A stretch of DNA of 64,000 bases, taken from assembly GCF_020740795.1 (NCBI RefSeq), contig NC_067312.1, forward strand, positions 50,487,905 through 50,551,904. Reading direction: 5' to 3'. Source of the DNA: Apus apus. Lineage: Eukaryota; Chordata; Aves; Apodiformes; Apodidae. The translations under genes and the position numbers were made by a program. Under the pieces are notes generated by a model. The model was not told the DNA's origin and did not search any database. It saw only the letters and a program-made list of their open reading frames with translations. Shown here piece by piece: positions 15,236-41,600 of the stretch; position 1 is the stretch's first letter; the number at the start of each line of letters is the position of its first letter.

Positions 15236-15289
15236 TAATGAGACTTGGTGATCTCAAGGGTCCTTTCCAATCATGATGATTCTGTGAGT
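15236..15289 (+). mobile_element. CR1 LINE, 3' terminal scrap
   Basis: About 54 bp match only the extreme CR1 3' end: TTGGTGATCTCAAGGGTCCT, then TTTCCAA and GATTCTGTGA. It is either a severely 5'-truncated insertion or a remnant of an older one. Confidence 0.7.
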
Positions 15290-15654
15290 TGGGATCCAGT
15301 TGGCATCAAAATCCCATGGTTAATGAGGAGACATTATGGAACCCAAAGGCTATGCAGCTCACAATCACTCTCACAAGTGAAAAAAAAAGATATTTTTGGA
15401 CTTTTCCCTTACTTGCCGAAGAGAACTTGCAACACTGCCAGCAGTGGCCCTGTGCCTGCCAGAGAGAGAACAGTGGGAGAATACCCTGGGAGGATATCGA
15501 TGTGGTAAATGCTCAGCTGATTTCTCATCAGTCCACTTGAAGGAAGGTCAGTGCTCAGTAACAGCACATCCTGGAATTAAACACAGGCACAAAGTATACG
15601 GAAAGTGGAGAACAGGTCAAGTTTTCTAAGTCTGTGTTGGAATATAGCAAGGGT

Positions 15655-16130
15655 TCAAAGGCTAAAGTTGGAAGGTCCAACGGAGGGCTATGAGGATGAT
15701 TAAGGGATGGGAACATTTGTCTTTTGAGGAGAGGGTGAAAGACCTAGGGCTGTTCAATCTAGAGAAGAGAAAAATGAAGAGGGATCTTATTAATGGATAC
15801 ACATATCTGAAGGATGTGTGTCAAAGAAGGGCCAATTTCTTTTCATTTGTGCCCTGTGACAGGACAAGGGGCAGTGGAAGCAAACTCGAGCACAGGAAGT
15901 TCCACCTCAACATGAGGAAAAACTTCTTTACTGTGAGGGTGATGGAGCACTGGAACAGGCTGCCCAGAGAGGTTGTGGACTCTCCCTTCTCTGAAGACTT
16001 TCGAGACCTGTCTGGATGTGTTTCTGAGTGACCTGGCATAGATTCTGTGGTGGTCCTGCTCTGGCAGGGGCTTTGGAGTTGATGATCACCAGAGCTCCTT
16101 TCCAACCCCTAACATGCTGTGATTCTGTGA
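15655..16130 (+). mobile_element. CR1 LINE, 3' fragment
   Basis: Sense strand plus. It shows the CR1 3' region (GGCTGTTCAATCTAGAGAAG, GGAACAGGCTGCCCAGAGAG, CCTTTCCAACCCCTAACATG) and ends in GATTCTGTGATT. The reading frame at 15690-16031 is a remnant of the ORF2 tail and 3'UTR, not a host gene. Confidence 0.9.
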
Positions 16131-18922
16131 TTTATTTTATTTCCTTTGCATATAAATTCACTGATTTAATACAGATTACTCAGTCTTTAGTATTTTCATT
16201 TTACTTTGTCTTGTTCATTCTTCTTCACTAAATAGAGTAGTGATGTGTTCTTCCAATAGTACCATCCCTATTTATAGCACCTGCCTTGATGTGGCATTCA
16301 AGAAAAAAATAAAATCAAAGGAGAAGGTACATGAGAAAGCATAATTTCTCTTCCCTGTGTCATTGCCCAGTTGCTCAGATGAAACTGTTGTGCATGAAGA
16401 AGTCCTTTTCCACAAGAACTTCTTCCAGAAGCCTCGCTTTGAGATCCTGTAAAGGCCTCTGTTGCAACTACATCTCATCAGGCCAGACAAAGTGCTGTTA
16501 TTCTGCAAGTAAATTTTACATTTTAGTACACAGACATTACAGGATGTAACTACAGCTAAATATATCTATGTAATGTTGCCATGGAAGTACAGAATTTTGA
16601 TTTAAGTTTTGTCTATCCACCTTGTTTCAGTAACACAAATTAGCAAAGCTGCAATCAGAGAACTCAAGATAGTGTATCACATATATACAAGACAATGTAA
16701 TTACCAAGTATTCTTATTACAAGGAGCTATTAGGCTACATGGGGAGGAGAGCTGTTGGGACTGTTGAAAATTTGCAGACAAGTCCCAGGGTATTTACTGA
16801 GTAAAGAAGGAATGCAGAAAATGTACACAGTCTTGGAAGATCCTGTTCATAGCGCGTTGTGAAGCAGGGGACGTGCTCAGTGTCTGACAGGTGGCTCAGG
16901 CTGGAGGACCGGAGGTGGCTTGTGTGTGGTGGAGAACTTTAGTAACGAGGTGATTTGGAGGCAGGTACCTTTTACCTCTCCACTTGAAGGGCTGGGGATC
17001 TACGAGGACAGCCAGTTCTTGTGTGGTTGAATAATGGAATTTCTGCATCAGTGAAAATACTGGCGGTTTTTTGTCCATTTTGCATTTTCTCTGTTAGTTG
17101 ACAAAAAACCCTATTGACTCTATTAGCGAACCTTAACAAAATTTGACAGGAGTTCTAGGTCTCTAAGATACAAAATGCTAGCAGTAAATCTGTTAAACCT
17201 ATGATCTGACACTTGAGGCAGCCCCAGCCACAAGCATGGCTGGTCTGAGCACCACAGGTATCAATCATCTCATGCCCAAATATGAAATCATGCAAGAGAT
17301 ACCATGGGAGAGAGAGAGAACAGAGCAGCAGGGACTGACATTAGGGATTGTAGCAACTGTGATGGGATCCATGTGGATTGCCAGGAGAGGTCAGATTAGG
17401 TACTATGGGTGGGCAGGAATTCTGGGGGAGATAAGGGATGGTATGGTGGAGAGGGTAGGAGTAGCTGTCAAGTGTTGTGAGGAGGGGACACAAGAGAGAC
17501 AGTTCAGACTATTGCAGTAACAATCTCACTTTATGACTTGAAAGGGAGGAAAAGTTAAACAGCATTTTCACAAATTTCCCTCCCACAAAAATGTGATTCT
17601 GAGAAAAGAAGAAAATGTTCATGCCTCACAACATAAAATATTTTTAAGATTATGGGCATGTTTAAAAAAGACTGCTAAAAGCCTGCAGACTTGGCTGCAA
17701 CATTTCTTTGCACAAATTTGGTCAAAGATTCTTAGTACAAATTAATCTGAAATGTCTGCTTTCCACCAAACAATCCTGAAATGTCTGATCTTTCTCTCTC
17801 CTACAGAGTTGGGCTAAACCAATTTGCAATACATGAACACAGATGAGTTCAGACATTTCCTTCTGTCCACTCCAACTTGATTGCTTTCTGTATACTCCCT
17901 GTGTGCTGCTATTAGCTTTGTATTTCAAACACATCAGTGATCCACTATGGGAGCATCTTTGCTACAGTTATGTCTTCATTCACAGATCACACATATATTT
18001 ATCCAGGGTGGACATGGCTGTGTGCAGCTACACAGATGCAATTACGTAGCAGCACGCAACCCATCAGTTTCCATACACAGTTTCCTGGTTTTACCTTGGA
18101 TAAATGATCCACTATCTCATTGTAGAAAAGACAGCTAGGACAAGCACTTGGATTTCACTGTGAAGTAAAGCAGATCAGTGTCTTTGGCTGATCTCCACAA
18201 GCTGTGTCATGACAAACACTGTGACTTTAGGATTTTAGAGAAAGTAAAAAAAACCCACTTTTTGCACTGTAAGAAAAAAACCACGTACAAAGCACTCAGT
18301 GCCACTAAGTCAATGTCCAAAGAAAGAGAAATGGAGTCTTACTTATTGTTCTTTTATCACTAGCAACTTAAAAACCCTAAAATTCCATTGAGGTATGCAG
18401 TCAAGGATGGTCTCTGATATGAACTTGTGAGACTCTGCAGTTGGGTGCTTTGAAAACCCTTGAAAAGTCTGCTCCAGGGACTTCAAAGTTTATAGTTGGC
18501 CCAGGACACATACTGCGTCCTTCTTACTCAAAGGTGTTGATTTAAGAGTTCAATAGTTGTATTACCATTTTCTTCTCTCTTGGAATGTTATAATGTGCAG
18601 AAGCTACTTTCTTTTGAGTCAGACTCTGTTATCTCAACTTCTCTTGGATTACTTCCTTTGTAAAAAGTTAACAATACTTTTTGAGGTGTTTTTCCTGTCA
18701 AATTGAGGTGATGCTATCTTTACCTTCCCAACTTTAGTTTCCTATTCAGATTACAGTGAAAATCCAGGGATTTTCTGATGAGCAGGTTTGCAGAAAAAAA
18801 GCTGCTGAAAATTAGTTAAGTGACTCTGTCACTTGCTGCTGTAGATTATTAGGAAGCTGTTAACTCATACTTGACCATAATATCTTAATCTCACTTAAAC
18901 ATTTTGACTCTCTTTTTTGTAG

Positions 18923-30232
<11,310 letters not shown>

Positions 30233-31746
30233 GTCAATGTGGTTCCTTGTTTCAGCTGAGATCTCTCATTTCATACACCAGCTAACTTGTCATTCAGCAA
30301 GAGACATTTGTCAGCTTGACCTCTCTGGTTCTGCTTTGGGGTGCCAAATGCACTGGCTGGTGATCCTACCTTCAATGCATGTGACTGCTTATGAAAATAG
30401 TAAACTGTTCCATAAGGCATGTCATGGAAACAGTTTTATTTGCAGTAATACCAGCAGGTAAAAACATGGGGATGAATAACTACCTACCATAATTCGTATA
30501 CTTCATATATGTATCCAAGTGTTTCTAGATGGCATTTGAAACGAAATAGCATTTAATTTGGTTTTATGGAAGTAGATGTCTTCAGTATGTCGTGAGTTTC
30601 TTAGAACTGCTTACTTCCAGATTCATAGACCTGCAGCAGATGAAATGGAAGGAAGAACCAAGCCAATGCTTTTAAAACTGATGTATGAAATAATGCTTTT
30701 TATCTGTAAAATTAAAAAATATTTGGGGATTTATATGCAAAAACATTCTATTACTCCTGGGAAGAAACTGAAATGCTAGTTCCACTGTGCATGAAAATGT
30801 ACATTCCTCAAGCTTGTGCTGAGAATGCCTTATTCTGACTTTTCCTGTTTATATACAGTATTTTAATGACAACCAAAATTACTCAGATCTCTGCCATTTC
30901 ATTCTCTAGTAAGTGTTAGCAAAGCAAAACAGTAGACTAAAACAGTATTACTGTAGATGCAAATTTAAAAAATACCATTATATTTATGCATTTATTTCTA
31001 AACTGTGCAGCTGGAAGACATTTTTGTAGGGCTAAAGGGAATAATCCAAAATTGCACAGGTTGTAAATGCTTGAAAGAAACTATTCCACAACTCAATGAT
31101 TTTGCTCTTGGGAAACACTCTTATACAAGGTCTGGGAGCAAGTAGTATAATCTAGCTGCTTCCCAGATAGTTTAACTTTATGAGTAACCAGTTTCCACTT
31201 GTAAGCATGAGTCCAGGTTTTCCTGAAAAAGGACTCCTCCTGTAAAGTGATCTGTCAGCACAGATCTTGCATCCACCCAGAGCTTCTGTGTCTTATGTTA
31301 AATCTGTGTGCATGGATCAGCTTGCAAAATTAGGGTCAGGCTCTTCAACCATCTTGATTATTTTTGTTGAACATAATTTATAGGAATTTCCTCTTCATGG
31401 GAAAACTAACATGCATCAGTATGTATGACAATTGGTTTTTATCACCTTGATAGCATGTGAATTTTGTAGTGTTATTGATATATTACAGCAATGGAAAAAA
31501 GAACGTGATGTACAATAATGTTGTGTTTAATTTTTTTAATATGGGTAGTTACCTAACACTCTAATACACTCAGCATTCCTTTTTTGCTTTGTTTTTATGA
31601 TAAGCTAGGCCTTGCACAACATGCCTTGAAAAAATATACCAGCTACTGAAAATAAAAAGTCATTAATAAACCGTTCAGTAGCTACATTTCCAGGAGAAAT
31701 TAAAGGGTAATACAATGTTATTCATGTGGTAGGTTTGATAAATAAA
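30233..31746 (+). other. CAMK4: Probable CAMK4 3' untranslated region
   Basis: AT-rich sequence follows the CAMK4 stop codon. AATAAA hexamers occur at 31651, 31665 and 31741, a cluster that would suit a polyadenylation site about 1.4-1.5 kb after the stop. No coding signal was seen. The true 3' end could be further on, since AATAAA-like sequences recur to the right. Confidence 0.5.
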
Positions 31747-34700
31747 ATGTAATATATATTAATATAAAAAGGAAGATTAAAGATACTGTCTTTACTATTT
31801 GAGAATGCATGCTAATGAATGTATTGTACTTATGAATTTTTTATCCATTTCTTACAAGTATTTGAACCTATACAAAAATGTTTGCTAACTAAGCTCAGTT
31901 GAAATTTAAAGCACATACATCCATCCTTTTCCCAGGTGACACACTGTGAGGTCAGCTGAAACAACTGGAGAGGCTATGGCAGGTGTGAACAGACCAAGAC
32001 ATTTTTGCAGATTTTCCCTTGAAAACAATTCAGAAAGATTCACTCCAAAATAGATTTCTTGTCACTTTCAACACTTTTGCTTGCCATTTTGCACATCATA
32101 GTAGATTGCACTGCATGAGCCCAGTTGGTTTGGCTGCATGTTGGTTTTGTTAGCTGAAATTTGTACTTTGCATTGTGTAAGCATGCTGTGGATGTGAACA
32201 CACCATAATCAAACTTTTGAATACAAAAAAGCATCAAGGCAAAGGTTTGTGATACAGTGTGTGCATCAGAAGGGCACTTAGGGCTCTGTCTCTGCAAACA
32301 AGCAAGCTGTCAGGCACGTGGAGAAGAGTTACACATTAGTTGTGAGGAGGTAATGTTATTTTAATCCTGCCTAAGGAATTCTCTCTCTCCACCTGGAGGT
32401 TTTGCAAATGTTCAGTGAGCAAATGTATCATAAATGTACCAGTGATCGAGTTACCATACGTAACTAACCAAACAGGTTGTATGATGAGTAAAGTACAGAG
32501 AACCATAGCTGCTGAAGAGCCATATATCTGAGACAGTGCTGTTAAGTTCCATCTTACACTTCTGCTTGAAGTGAACCAAAATGACCAGGCCGATTGAAAT
32601 CAGTTGGCCTCGGCACAGCAATAAAGGTACCAGTGTGAGAATATCTTTGCAGACTAAGGCAGGTTTTTTACAGGTATTAACCACAAACCCCTCCAATTGT
32701 TAGCTCCAAAGAGCTGTGATGCACAGTGAGAAATTAAAGCTACCATACCTGCAAGTAGCAGGGTATCTAGAAAAAGAGAGATCCCAAGACATTATTATAT
32801 TACTTACAAATTCTAACTTTACCTGAAGCCCAGCCACCACCACAAATCCCTAAGTACCACCAAACAATAAATGCCCACACACAAAAAAAACCCCAAACAC
32901 CAGAGGATTTTGCTATGGAGGACACCAAAGAGAGCTTGTTCTTAGCTTTGCTAAGACAAAGGATAAGTTTTTGCTGGACAAAGAATAAGGTGACAAGTAT
33001 CTGTGTTTCCCCCAAGGTCTCAGGTTCCCTGGTTTCTGTTATTTTCCAGACGTCACCATCAGCCATGTTTATAAAAGTAGAACAAACATATTCAGCCCTA
33101 GCCTCCTCCTATATAGTGGTGGGTGCATTGTCTGCAGTGCTCAAAACTTTACCATCTTGGCTGCAGGAAAACTGTAATTACAAACTAAGCGGGTTTTTTT
33201 ATCTGAAAGTCATTAGAAAGAAGAACAGTTAAACTACAGGCTGCTGAGAGCTAACCCCAGCTGTGTCCTCATGCTATGATGCACAATATGAGCCACTTCC
33301 TTTTTCACACCACATGCTCATGAGAATCAAGATAATGCTTCTGATTAAATAGCAGGAATTTCATGTAGTGTTCCATATGGAATATTGCTTTGGGGTTTGG
33401 TTGTTTAGGGGTTTTTTCAAAGTGTTGAGAGACCTGTGCTTGTAGGAAAATTAACTTTGAAGTGAAGGTGCTTAGGGAGAAGGAAGAATGGAGAGGTGGA
33501 GGGGGTGAACCCTATTCATGAAAAATATGATAAATAGGATAGTCTTTCAGTACAGCAAGGGTGGCTGATCCAGCTTGCAAGGCACTGGGAGAAGAGGGGA
33601 AGAGTCACTTGAGTCTCACCTGAGGAGGCAGTTAGTTAGTCCTGGCAAAACTCACCATGCCCTTGCAAGCCTGGAAAACACCAAGCAGAGTCTGGACAGC
33701 TGCTCCAGACCCACAGCAAGGAGCTCATCAGATTAAACTGATTTTAATCTGAGGAAATGTGATACATTAAGGGTGGCTCTTTGCTTTGAGGCTGGATGAG
33801 AACCAGACTGCAGGCAGGGAGTTCTGTGTTTCTATTAATTCAAGAGGAGTGTGTGCTGCATGGTTAGGATATGGGCTGATGTTTCCAAGATGAACAGACA
33901 AATGGTGCTATTGACTTGTAACACAAAGTATTTTATAAGTGTCTTACAGAAGCCTGTTGATCTCAGAGCAATGGCAGCTGGACTCTTAATAATTACAACA
34001 AAAAATGTCGTCTATCTATTAGACTTTCTCAGATTAGCTTTGTGTCCAGTGTACCTGACTCCTTTTACTGCTTAATATGTAAGAAATCCTGTACTGTCAA
34101 CATGGTTTGCTTGTACTAGCAAAGATGTTAGCAATTAAATAGACATTTATGGACTGCTTGTTTAACTGTACACTTTTAATTCAGTGTAAGCCTATTTGTG
34201 TAGTAACTTTTCTTACACTATGCAATTGAACCAGAGAAAAATTTGAACCTGAAAACATTGACAATATTTTTTTTTTTTTCCCAATGTGTTTTACTTGGGA
34301 CCAATGTTCTTGCTTGTGTGCTTGCATGGAAATAATGGTAAGCCGTGACAATATGCTTTGATGGTGGGAAGTCTGTTTTTAATAAGTGGCTGGCATGACT
34401 GGTCTGATGCTAAATAAACAGTAAAGCTAGAAATGCTTACATCTATTATTTGCTGACAGCTAATGCTCAGAATAGGATAAGGAACAACTCATCATTACAG
34501 GAAGATGTAGTGATGGAAGTTATCTGTTTATATGGCACAGTCTTGAGTTAATTCCAGCTTGACATAGTGTTTCCGTTTCTGCTTTTCTCTCAAAACCTTA
34601 GCAGTTGGAAAAAAAAAAAAATCTGTTCTAAGTGGTGGCGTACAGAACTACAGAGCTGGACAGACCTTTGTAAGGTTGCCCAGGCTATGTCTGTTCCCCA

Positions 34701-37700
34701 GGGAGAGTTATGTGAGATAGATGTTTCTCTCACTTGGTTTTAAAAACCTACAGCAATGAAGACACGACCAGTTCTTATGCAATCTACCAAATAATTTTTG
34801 CTACTCATATGAGTGGAAAGTATTTTGTAAAGTTCTGAGTCTTTTTGTTGCTGTTAACAGTTTGTCTATTGTGGAGATCTGTTTTCTGCAGCCATTTCTT
34901 ATGAATCCAAAGGTGATTAAAGTACTCCTTTGTTCAGCATCCTCCTCTCTCAGCAGTACAAACCAAGTCCTTCCCCCCAGGTCATGAGCCCTAGCTCTCT
35001 CACTGCTCTTCTTACTTGCGTACAGATTCTCAGACTGTAGTTGGCTACAGTCTGTCTTGACATATGTAGCCAAAAGCTATGTAGTCCAGAGCTGCATGTG
35101 GTACCTGAGTGGAGGCCTTGGCAAGACTGAGGTGTTGGAAGGACTGCTTTTTGTTTCTTCACTGTTTCCTTGTCCGTCATTTAGCCACCTTCAATCATGT
35201 TATCTCCTGCTCAGTTTGCCACGGGTATTAATTACCACAGGTCTGCATAATGGCTTCTTGGCCAGTTGGCCACTTTCTTTTACTGGTGCAGCTTGTTATT
35301 TCTTCCACTTGCAACTCCTTAGGCTTGCGAACTGCTTGAATGCGGAGTCCCTTCATAACCCTTTGTAAGAGATGATTTTTCAAAAGCCCTGAGGAATGTA
35401 AGAAATAAAAGCTCTGCAAGATGTTCTGCATGGTAACAGTGCTCCAGAAAAACTGTCTAATTTGGCATTTCTGTGAATGCTGCTGAATCTTTTCCCAAGC
35501 CAAGGCAAGGCATAGATTCTTACTGAAGTTTAAAAAAAACATCTTCTTCTCATCACTGTAACAGAGTGGGAAAGGGAAATGGAAAATCAAAAGGAGAGAA
35601 GAGAGCATGTATCGGGTCTTAAGGACTTTTAATTCCCCCTGGAGATCAAGATTTTTGTGCTTTGCACAGACCTCTTAAAAACAACACATCGAATAACATG
35701 GAAGCTCATGTTACAGCAGAACATTACAGTGGTTTTCTAGTGAACTTGAGATAAACAAGAAAATGGAACATAGGAAAGAACTGACAAGTCTGTAACTTGA
35801 GAACTACTCAGAGGGACTGTCCATAAGTTAGGATAGGCGGGCAGATGAAACAAAACCATCTTGGTGAATAACTAACAGAAATCTGTGTTTGTGCTGATGC
35901 CTGGTATGGTATGCTTTTTTGTAAAGCCGTGGGTTTTTGTAGTTCTGATGCCCTTCTGATTAGTTAAAACACCTTTTTCCTTCAACATACTTCCACTTCT
36001 TCAGACAAGAGGTGTGTAGCAGATATAACATGTGGTGGGCACTAGGTTTCTTTCTGTTTCACAAATACTCAATTTCTGTGGTACTGACTGGCAGACACAC
36101 AGGAGAACAGAAAGAGATTTTGCCCATGTAGAGCATACAAAGAATTTGATTCTTCATCTTGCCTGCTGTTTTGCACCAGGAATTGTTGGCTCCTCATGAT
36201 CCCAGTAAAAAAAAGGCAATCAGTTTCTGTAGAGTATAATTTAAAGTACTATTTATGAGAGTTAACAAAATAAAGAAACAGAGGGTAGTACAGATAATTT
36301 TGTGTCCCTTCAAATGCTGGGAACCCAGAGTTGTGAGGCATCAGACCTCTGGCACAGCATGTTGTGCAAATCCTGCCTGTGGGCTACCCCCTTTTTTTAA
36401 AATCTAATTTTAGATACAGGATTTGCTTTTAAAAAATCCATCATTTAATTAATCAAGCTATTCATCATTTCTACTGTCAAGTAGGAAGGATGCCCACATG
36501 AGAACTTCCTGCTGCACAGACACAGGGAAGGCCAGGCAGGTGGTGTAACCATAGGTGCTCCACAGCAGCTGCCGTTGGGCTCCTCTAATCTCTTCAGCTG
36601 GGCAGGTATATCCTGCAGCCCCTGATCACCTTCAGTGCTGTGTGTGTCACTAACTCCTCCATATACAACAGTGTTCTGCTGAAAATTACTACGCCTGCTG
36701 GTCTTGGGAAGCTTTTCAGTGTTTCAACCCTAATGTGCTGTGTTTCTGTACATGTTTTTCCTGTATGTGCTTTTCTATTACATTTTTAATTGTATTTTTT
36801 TAATTAGCCCAATGGGTTCAGACAGGGAAACCATTAAATTCAGCAGAGATGTCTGTGTGCATGGTGGATCCATGGATCCATGCTTACTTCTGGATGTGTA
36901 AGAGATGCTGATTTGTAGGGACATTCTTCTTGCTCCAGTGAGCAGACATGTTGCTGTTTCCTTTCAAATCATGAGGAACTCAAAATCGTGTAATGAATAC
37001 AGTCAAGGAGGAGTCATATGGTACCCAAGTAACAAAGTACCCATGTTGGCAACTGCTCAAATGCACCCACTTGAGCATTGCCCTGCATCCTCAGTGAGCC
37101 TTGGAGCTTGAATTAGTTAACACCAAAATGCTAGCTGTAATGCTGTTTGATTGGAACCAAATTTAAGGGCAGCACTCAGACTGACACTCTGAGAAAGTCA
37201 GGGAATTTTACTTGCAATACCAATTTGCTCTCCAGGGTCATAACCTGCCTCAGAGCTGGGTCTGTGCTGGCAGGCAGGTCAGCAGGCCCAGGAACAGAGT
37301 TCAGGAAATGCTTTCTATTCAGCATCCCTGGTCCACAGAAGGCCTGAGAAAGTCAGTTTCTGATTACACTTTCGGCAGTAACTGACCTTCTAACAGCTCA
37401 TCTATGTTTCCTGTATCAAATAATCATTTTTAAGAATCATTAGGTAGTCATACTGATTTGATTCACTGAAAGATAAATTTTAAAGATAACTTTGGAAGAG
37501 ACAATTCTGGTGCTGTGTTAGGATTTGGGATATGTTCACCCAGATGTCACACCTCTTACTATGTGGGTCAGCTGTAAAATGTGCACAAGTGTCTCCTGTC
37601 GTGCTGTTATCATCGGTGCCTGTTTCCTCCCTGCTTGCAGCACAAATCTGAGGAAGGTTAACCCCATGATAATGAGCTCCAACCTGTGCTACAACACCAA

Positions 37701-38649
37701 GTCACAGGGCAGCTCAGTGGGGACTGGAAAAGGCAAAATGTATTACAAAGTTTAAATTATGCTTTTGGACTTCAGGTTATATTATTTCCTAGAGGGCATT
37801 AAACTTTAGCATAGATTTATTATTCTCTCTCCAATCTTCACATTCTCTTTCACCAGGAAATGAGTTTAAACATCAACTTTTTCTTAATAATTCTAATTAA
37901 CGCCCTTAAAATTTTTCCAAAGATCCAAAGTGGCTTCTGTACTTTCTCCTGCCCCACTTTGAAGAGGGCGACATGATACATGCCCTACAAGAGCATGGTG
38001 TATCTCAGTTACTTTTCTTAGCAACAGAGGAGGGCTGCAATTCTGCTCTGAAGTCAAATCCTACAGAACTCTCCTGCCTCTATGCAGACTTAGTGAGAGA
38101 AACAAGGAATGGTTCTACATAAGATACAGGCATTTTTCTGTAGATCCTAATTAAACAAGTCAAAACACATGTTGCAGCATGCTTTATAACCCTAAGGTAC
38201 ATCTATATGCCTTTTGTAAGGTGCTACATGCTCATGTGTTTTGAATTAATGTAATTTTGACTGTTAATAAACCATTTCTTAAATATGCTAAAAGCTAACT
38301 AATAGAAAGACAAAATAATACAATTCTTCCACAGGAATCAAGAAGTCATTACAAAAAACTATACATATTTTTAGAATTCAAGTTTGAGAAAACCCTATTT
38401 GTACAGTTTTCAAGAAACTTCAGTTTAGTAGAGATCTCAGTTGCTCATCTTCCTCAGCCTAAATCAAATTTCTAAGTACAACCAGGCTTTTTGGCATTCA
38501 AATTTAAGATAAATTGGTAGTTTGTTTTACAGATGACCATGGAGCTGAAGATGAACTACAACATCAGACATAACCCCCCAAAAAGTAACTGAATGCTACA
38601 TCTACACGAGATGAAAAAGCTACAAGACAAGTCTGTTTGAATCAATTTT
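31747..38649. other. Stretch between convergent genes, little recognisable content
   Basis: This lies between the proposed 3' ends of CAMK4 and STARD4. Open frames are all short and show no similarity I recognise. There are homopolymer runs (T-rich near 34268, A-rich near 34608) and one possible old CR1 fragment at 34640-34780. Parts may be extended 3'UTR of either gene. Confidence 0.5.
34640..34780 (-). mobile_element. Possible ancient CR1-type fragment
   Basis: The phrases ACAGAGCTGGACAGACCTTT and TTTAAAAACCTACAGCAATG resemble the reversed 3'UTR of old CR1 families. The similarity is weak, boundaries are guesses, and it could be chance. Confidence 0.3.
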
Positions 38650-41600
38650 TTAATTTATTCTGCAATTGCATCCAAAATATAAATACAATCTCTTAAATAC
38701 TGAACACAGTCAGTTAAAACCACTGCTAAGAGAGACTGACTTTCTGAACATAGGCACAACTTTACTAGTTTCACTAGAATTGCAGCTACTTTTACAGCAG
38801 TGAACCTCATGGGTTGAATCACAAGCTCACACCATCAAAACATTTCTGGTTATTTAGGATTGCTGGAGGAATTAAACACTTTTAAAATGTTTTACAAATT
38901 CATCATGTTTCACATTTATAAATGCATACTATTTCAGATCAGAACTTGTGCTGTTCCCAGAGGATCTATCTGTAATACTGGTCCCCCTCCCAGCAGACTG
39001 CCCCCAAACTGAACTTGGTTCATATCTTCTGTATATGTAAAATAAGCAGCACAATTACAAGGCAAGGTTTAATGCTGGAGGTTTTGGATGAGGAACAGAA
39101 GCCAAATGGGAAAACTGTCTTACCTTTAGCCACCTTTCCCATCCACACACAGAGCATCTAACACGCTAAATATTAGACTGTCATATTGCCTAAACCCCTG
39201 AAAAAATAAGTTTTTTTTAAAAAATACTTGTAATATAAAAATAATTTTATGTGTCTATGTACATACCATTTCCCTAGCAAAAACTGGTCTGTGCTATTCT
39301 TGAGCACCTTTTTCAGAAGTCGTTTTTGCATAACTACATTCCAGTTTAGCTGAATCACTCTTAAAATCAAGTACTGGAGGCACTCACAGACTTGCAGAAA
39401 TTCTGCTGCTGTGAGGACAAGAGAAATATCACAACTAGGTGATTTACTTCTCCCACTGTCTCCTAAACAGCAAAACATGGGCTCCTGCACTTTGTCCTTT
39501 CAACTGCTTTCCTGATTTTACTGTCTTGACTACCCTCTAGATTGCCCATTAACATAGGAGGAAAACAATACTATTGGGAAAAGAGGTTCTGATTGTCTAA
39601 GTATCTGATTTTGTGGCTTTCTTGGTTGTGAATGTATTTTGGTTAAAGAACAGCTCTACTTCAACATCTAAGATTCTTCTCAATCCTTAGCTATGTAAAA
39701 AGAAAGTAAATTTTGGCTTCAAATAAATACAACTCACTATGAAACCAGACATCTTTCTTCTAGTTCTGTACTACCCTATGGCTGAGATGCTTGATGTAAT
39801 GACTGGTTATCAGCTACGCATTGCTTCAGCAGCATAATCAGCATACATTGTCAATCACTGCACTCCTAAATCAGAAACATTTTCAAAAGTGTGAGATCCC
39901 ACAAAATAAATCCTTAAAATTTGTTTGCACTCTCTGTGATTTCTCCTCATCTGAAAACTGAAGGATTGTACTGAGCTTTTCTCTTGATTAAAATAAATAA
40001 ATAAATCTGCCTCTGCCCTCTGTCTCTGGTAGTCTCTACTCATTCAAGTTATTCACTTCAATGTTCAGAATAACAGGCAGAAGCAATAGACTACATCTGT
40101 TAGAACATACAAAGCCAATTTAATCACTGATTAATGAATAAATTACTGTAAGGTAAAATAGGCAGCCAACTTTGCTTTCAGAAACTTGACTCTTATTTGT
40201 ATTATCCTTCCATTTCTAGGCCTGTTACTGAAAACAGCTGTTGATAAAAAGGAAACCTGCATGGAAAAAAATTTATTAAAACATCTTCATACTTAAAATA
40301 CAGTAACAATTTTCTTCCATTTTAACACAAGTTCTTTATTTCTTCAGCTGTTCTCTGGGCTTCATCAGCCTATCCTCATTGAAAGCATAAAAAGCCATTT
40401 CACTGAACACAAAGTAAGGACAGATATTCTAGAGGTGTCAGAGCCCTTATAATGTGTGTTGGGAACACAGACCTCTTTTCTACAGTGTCTAGTGCTGTAC
40501 AAACATCATCCTGTGCCTTGTGCTCCTTTTGACCTGTTTCTCCAGCACTGAAGTGCCTCTGTGCAGGTTTGAAGTGGGATTTTTAGAAAGCAATGGAGTA
40601 TTTTTCTCTGCATACATCTGTATCAGAACCTCTTAATTAGTCAGTCCTAGCAGTTTTTAAAAAAGACATAAACGTGCAGAGTCATTATGCATGTAGTCTT
40701 TATAACTGGGAAGGGTAAATAGGGTATACTTCACACAGCTTCCCCTATCATCATATCATCATTCATCCCTCAGAGCAGTATTGCTAGGGTTTACATACTT
40801 GCCTCTGTACCAGTACTAGAAAGGAGTGGACCCTAGCATTTTCAAAAAAGCGTATCTGCTGAAACTGATTCCTTAGAGTTCTTGGTGACAAAACATCACC
40901 TTGTGAAATTCCCGCACTGGTGATGAAACAAGGAAGATAGAAAAGATGGGAAAAGGAACCAAGGAGTTTAAAGAGAATTGCAGAATACACAAAAACAAAC
41001 AGGGGGTTGACATTTTCTGCCTATGATGACATCAAAGGCTGCTCAATGCCACTGTTTTTAACTGTCTTAAACAGTATTTTATGTATGACTATATTTGATG
41101 TCATGTTTGTTCTGCCTCTTCGCTTGAGCAATGAGAAAGAAAAGTCCTCACTGTTCAGAGTTCAGCTACAGTGGCCAGTGTCAGAAGAGCCAATATTGCA
41201 GGGGAACAATTTTAATTTTATTTTTTTTTTCTGAGAGTTCATTACTGGTGGTTGGATTGTATTTATACAACTGGCCCCAAAATATTAGGGCTCCTAAGTA
41301 TTACACTGTTAACCCTGCCACTGCTAGCACTGGTAAACTATAGGGATAATTACAATCTCACCTGAGAATATGATGCAAACATTAAAAGCTCAATGTCAGA
41401 TTTTAAAGAGAATTCAGGTTCCTAGCAACACAGGCAGCAATCTTTTGAAAGCCCCTGCTATGTACCTGCCAGCACTACTGGGTGGCTAAATATTCTTAAA
41501 AATTTAACCCTCCATCCTCCAGCAGATCTGAGCAATTCTGCAACCTGAGATTAGGCTTTCAGCTGCTGGATTTTTAAGATGCTAATTTCATTTATTGCAA

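Larger units (their letters stand above)
1..18922 (+). other. CAMK4: CAMK4 intron (partial), with embedded repeats
   Basis: No CAMK4 coding exon was found to the left of 18923. The preceding protein segment (the helix before YLHANG) would be short, and I looked for it without success, so this stretch is taken as one intron continuing off the left edge. Outside the listed CR1 and LTR copies, the segments 726-4555, 5861-10520, 11240-15235 and 16131-18922 are AT-rich with no recognisable gene, RNA or element, apart from short A-rich runs (for example 9470-9502). Confidence 0.6.
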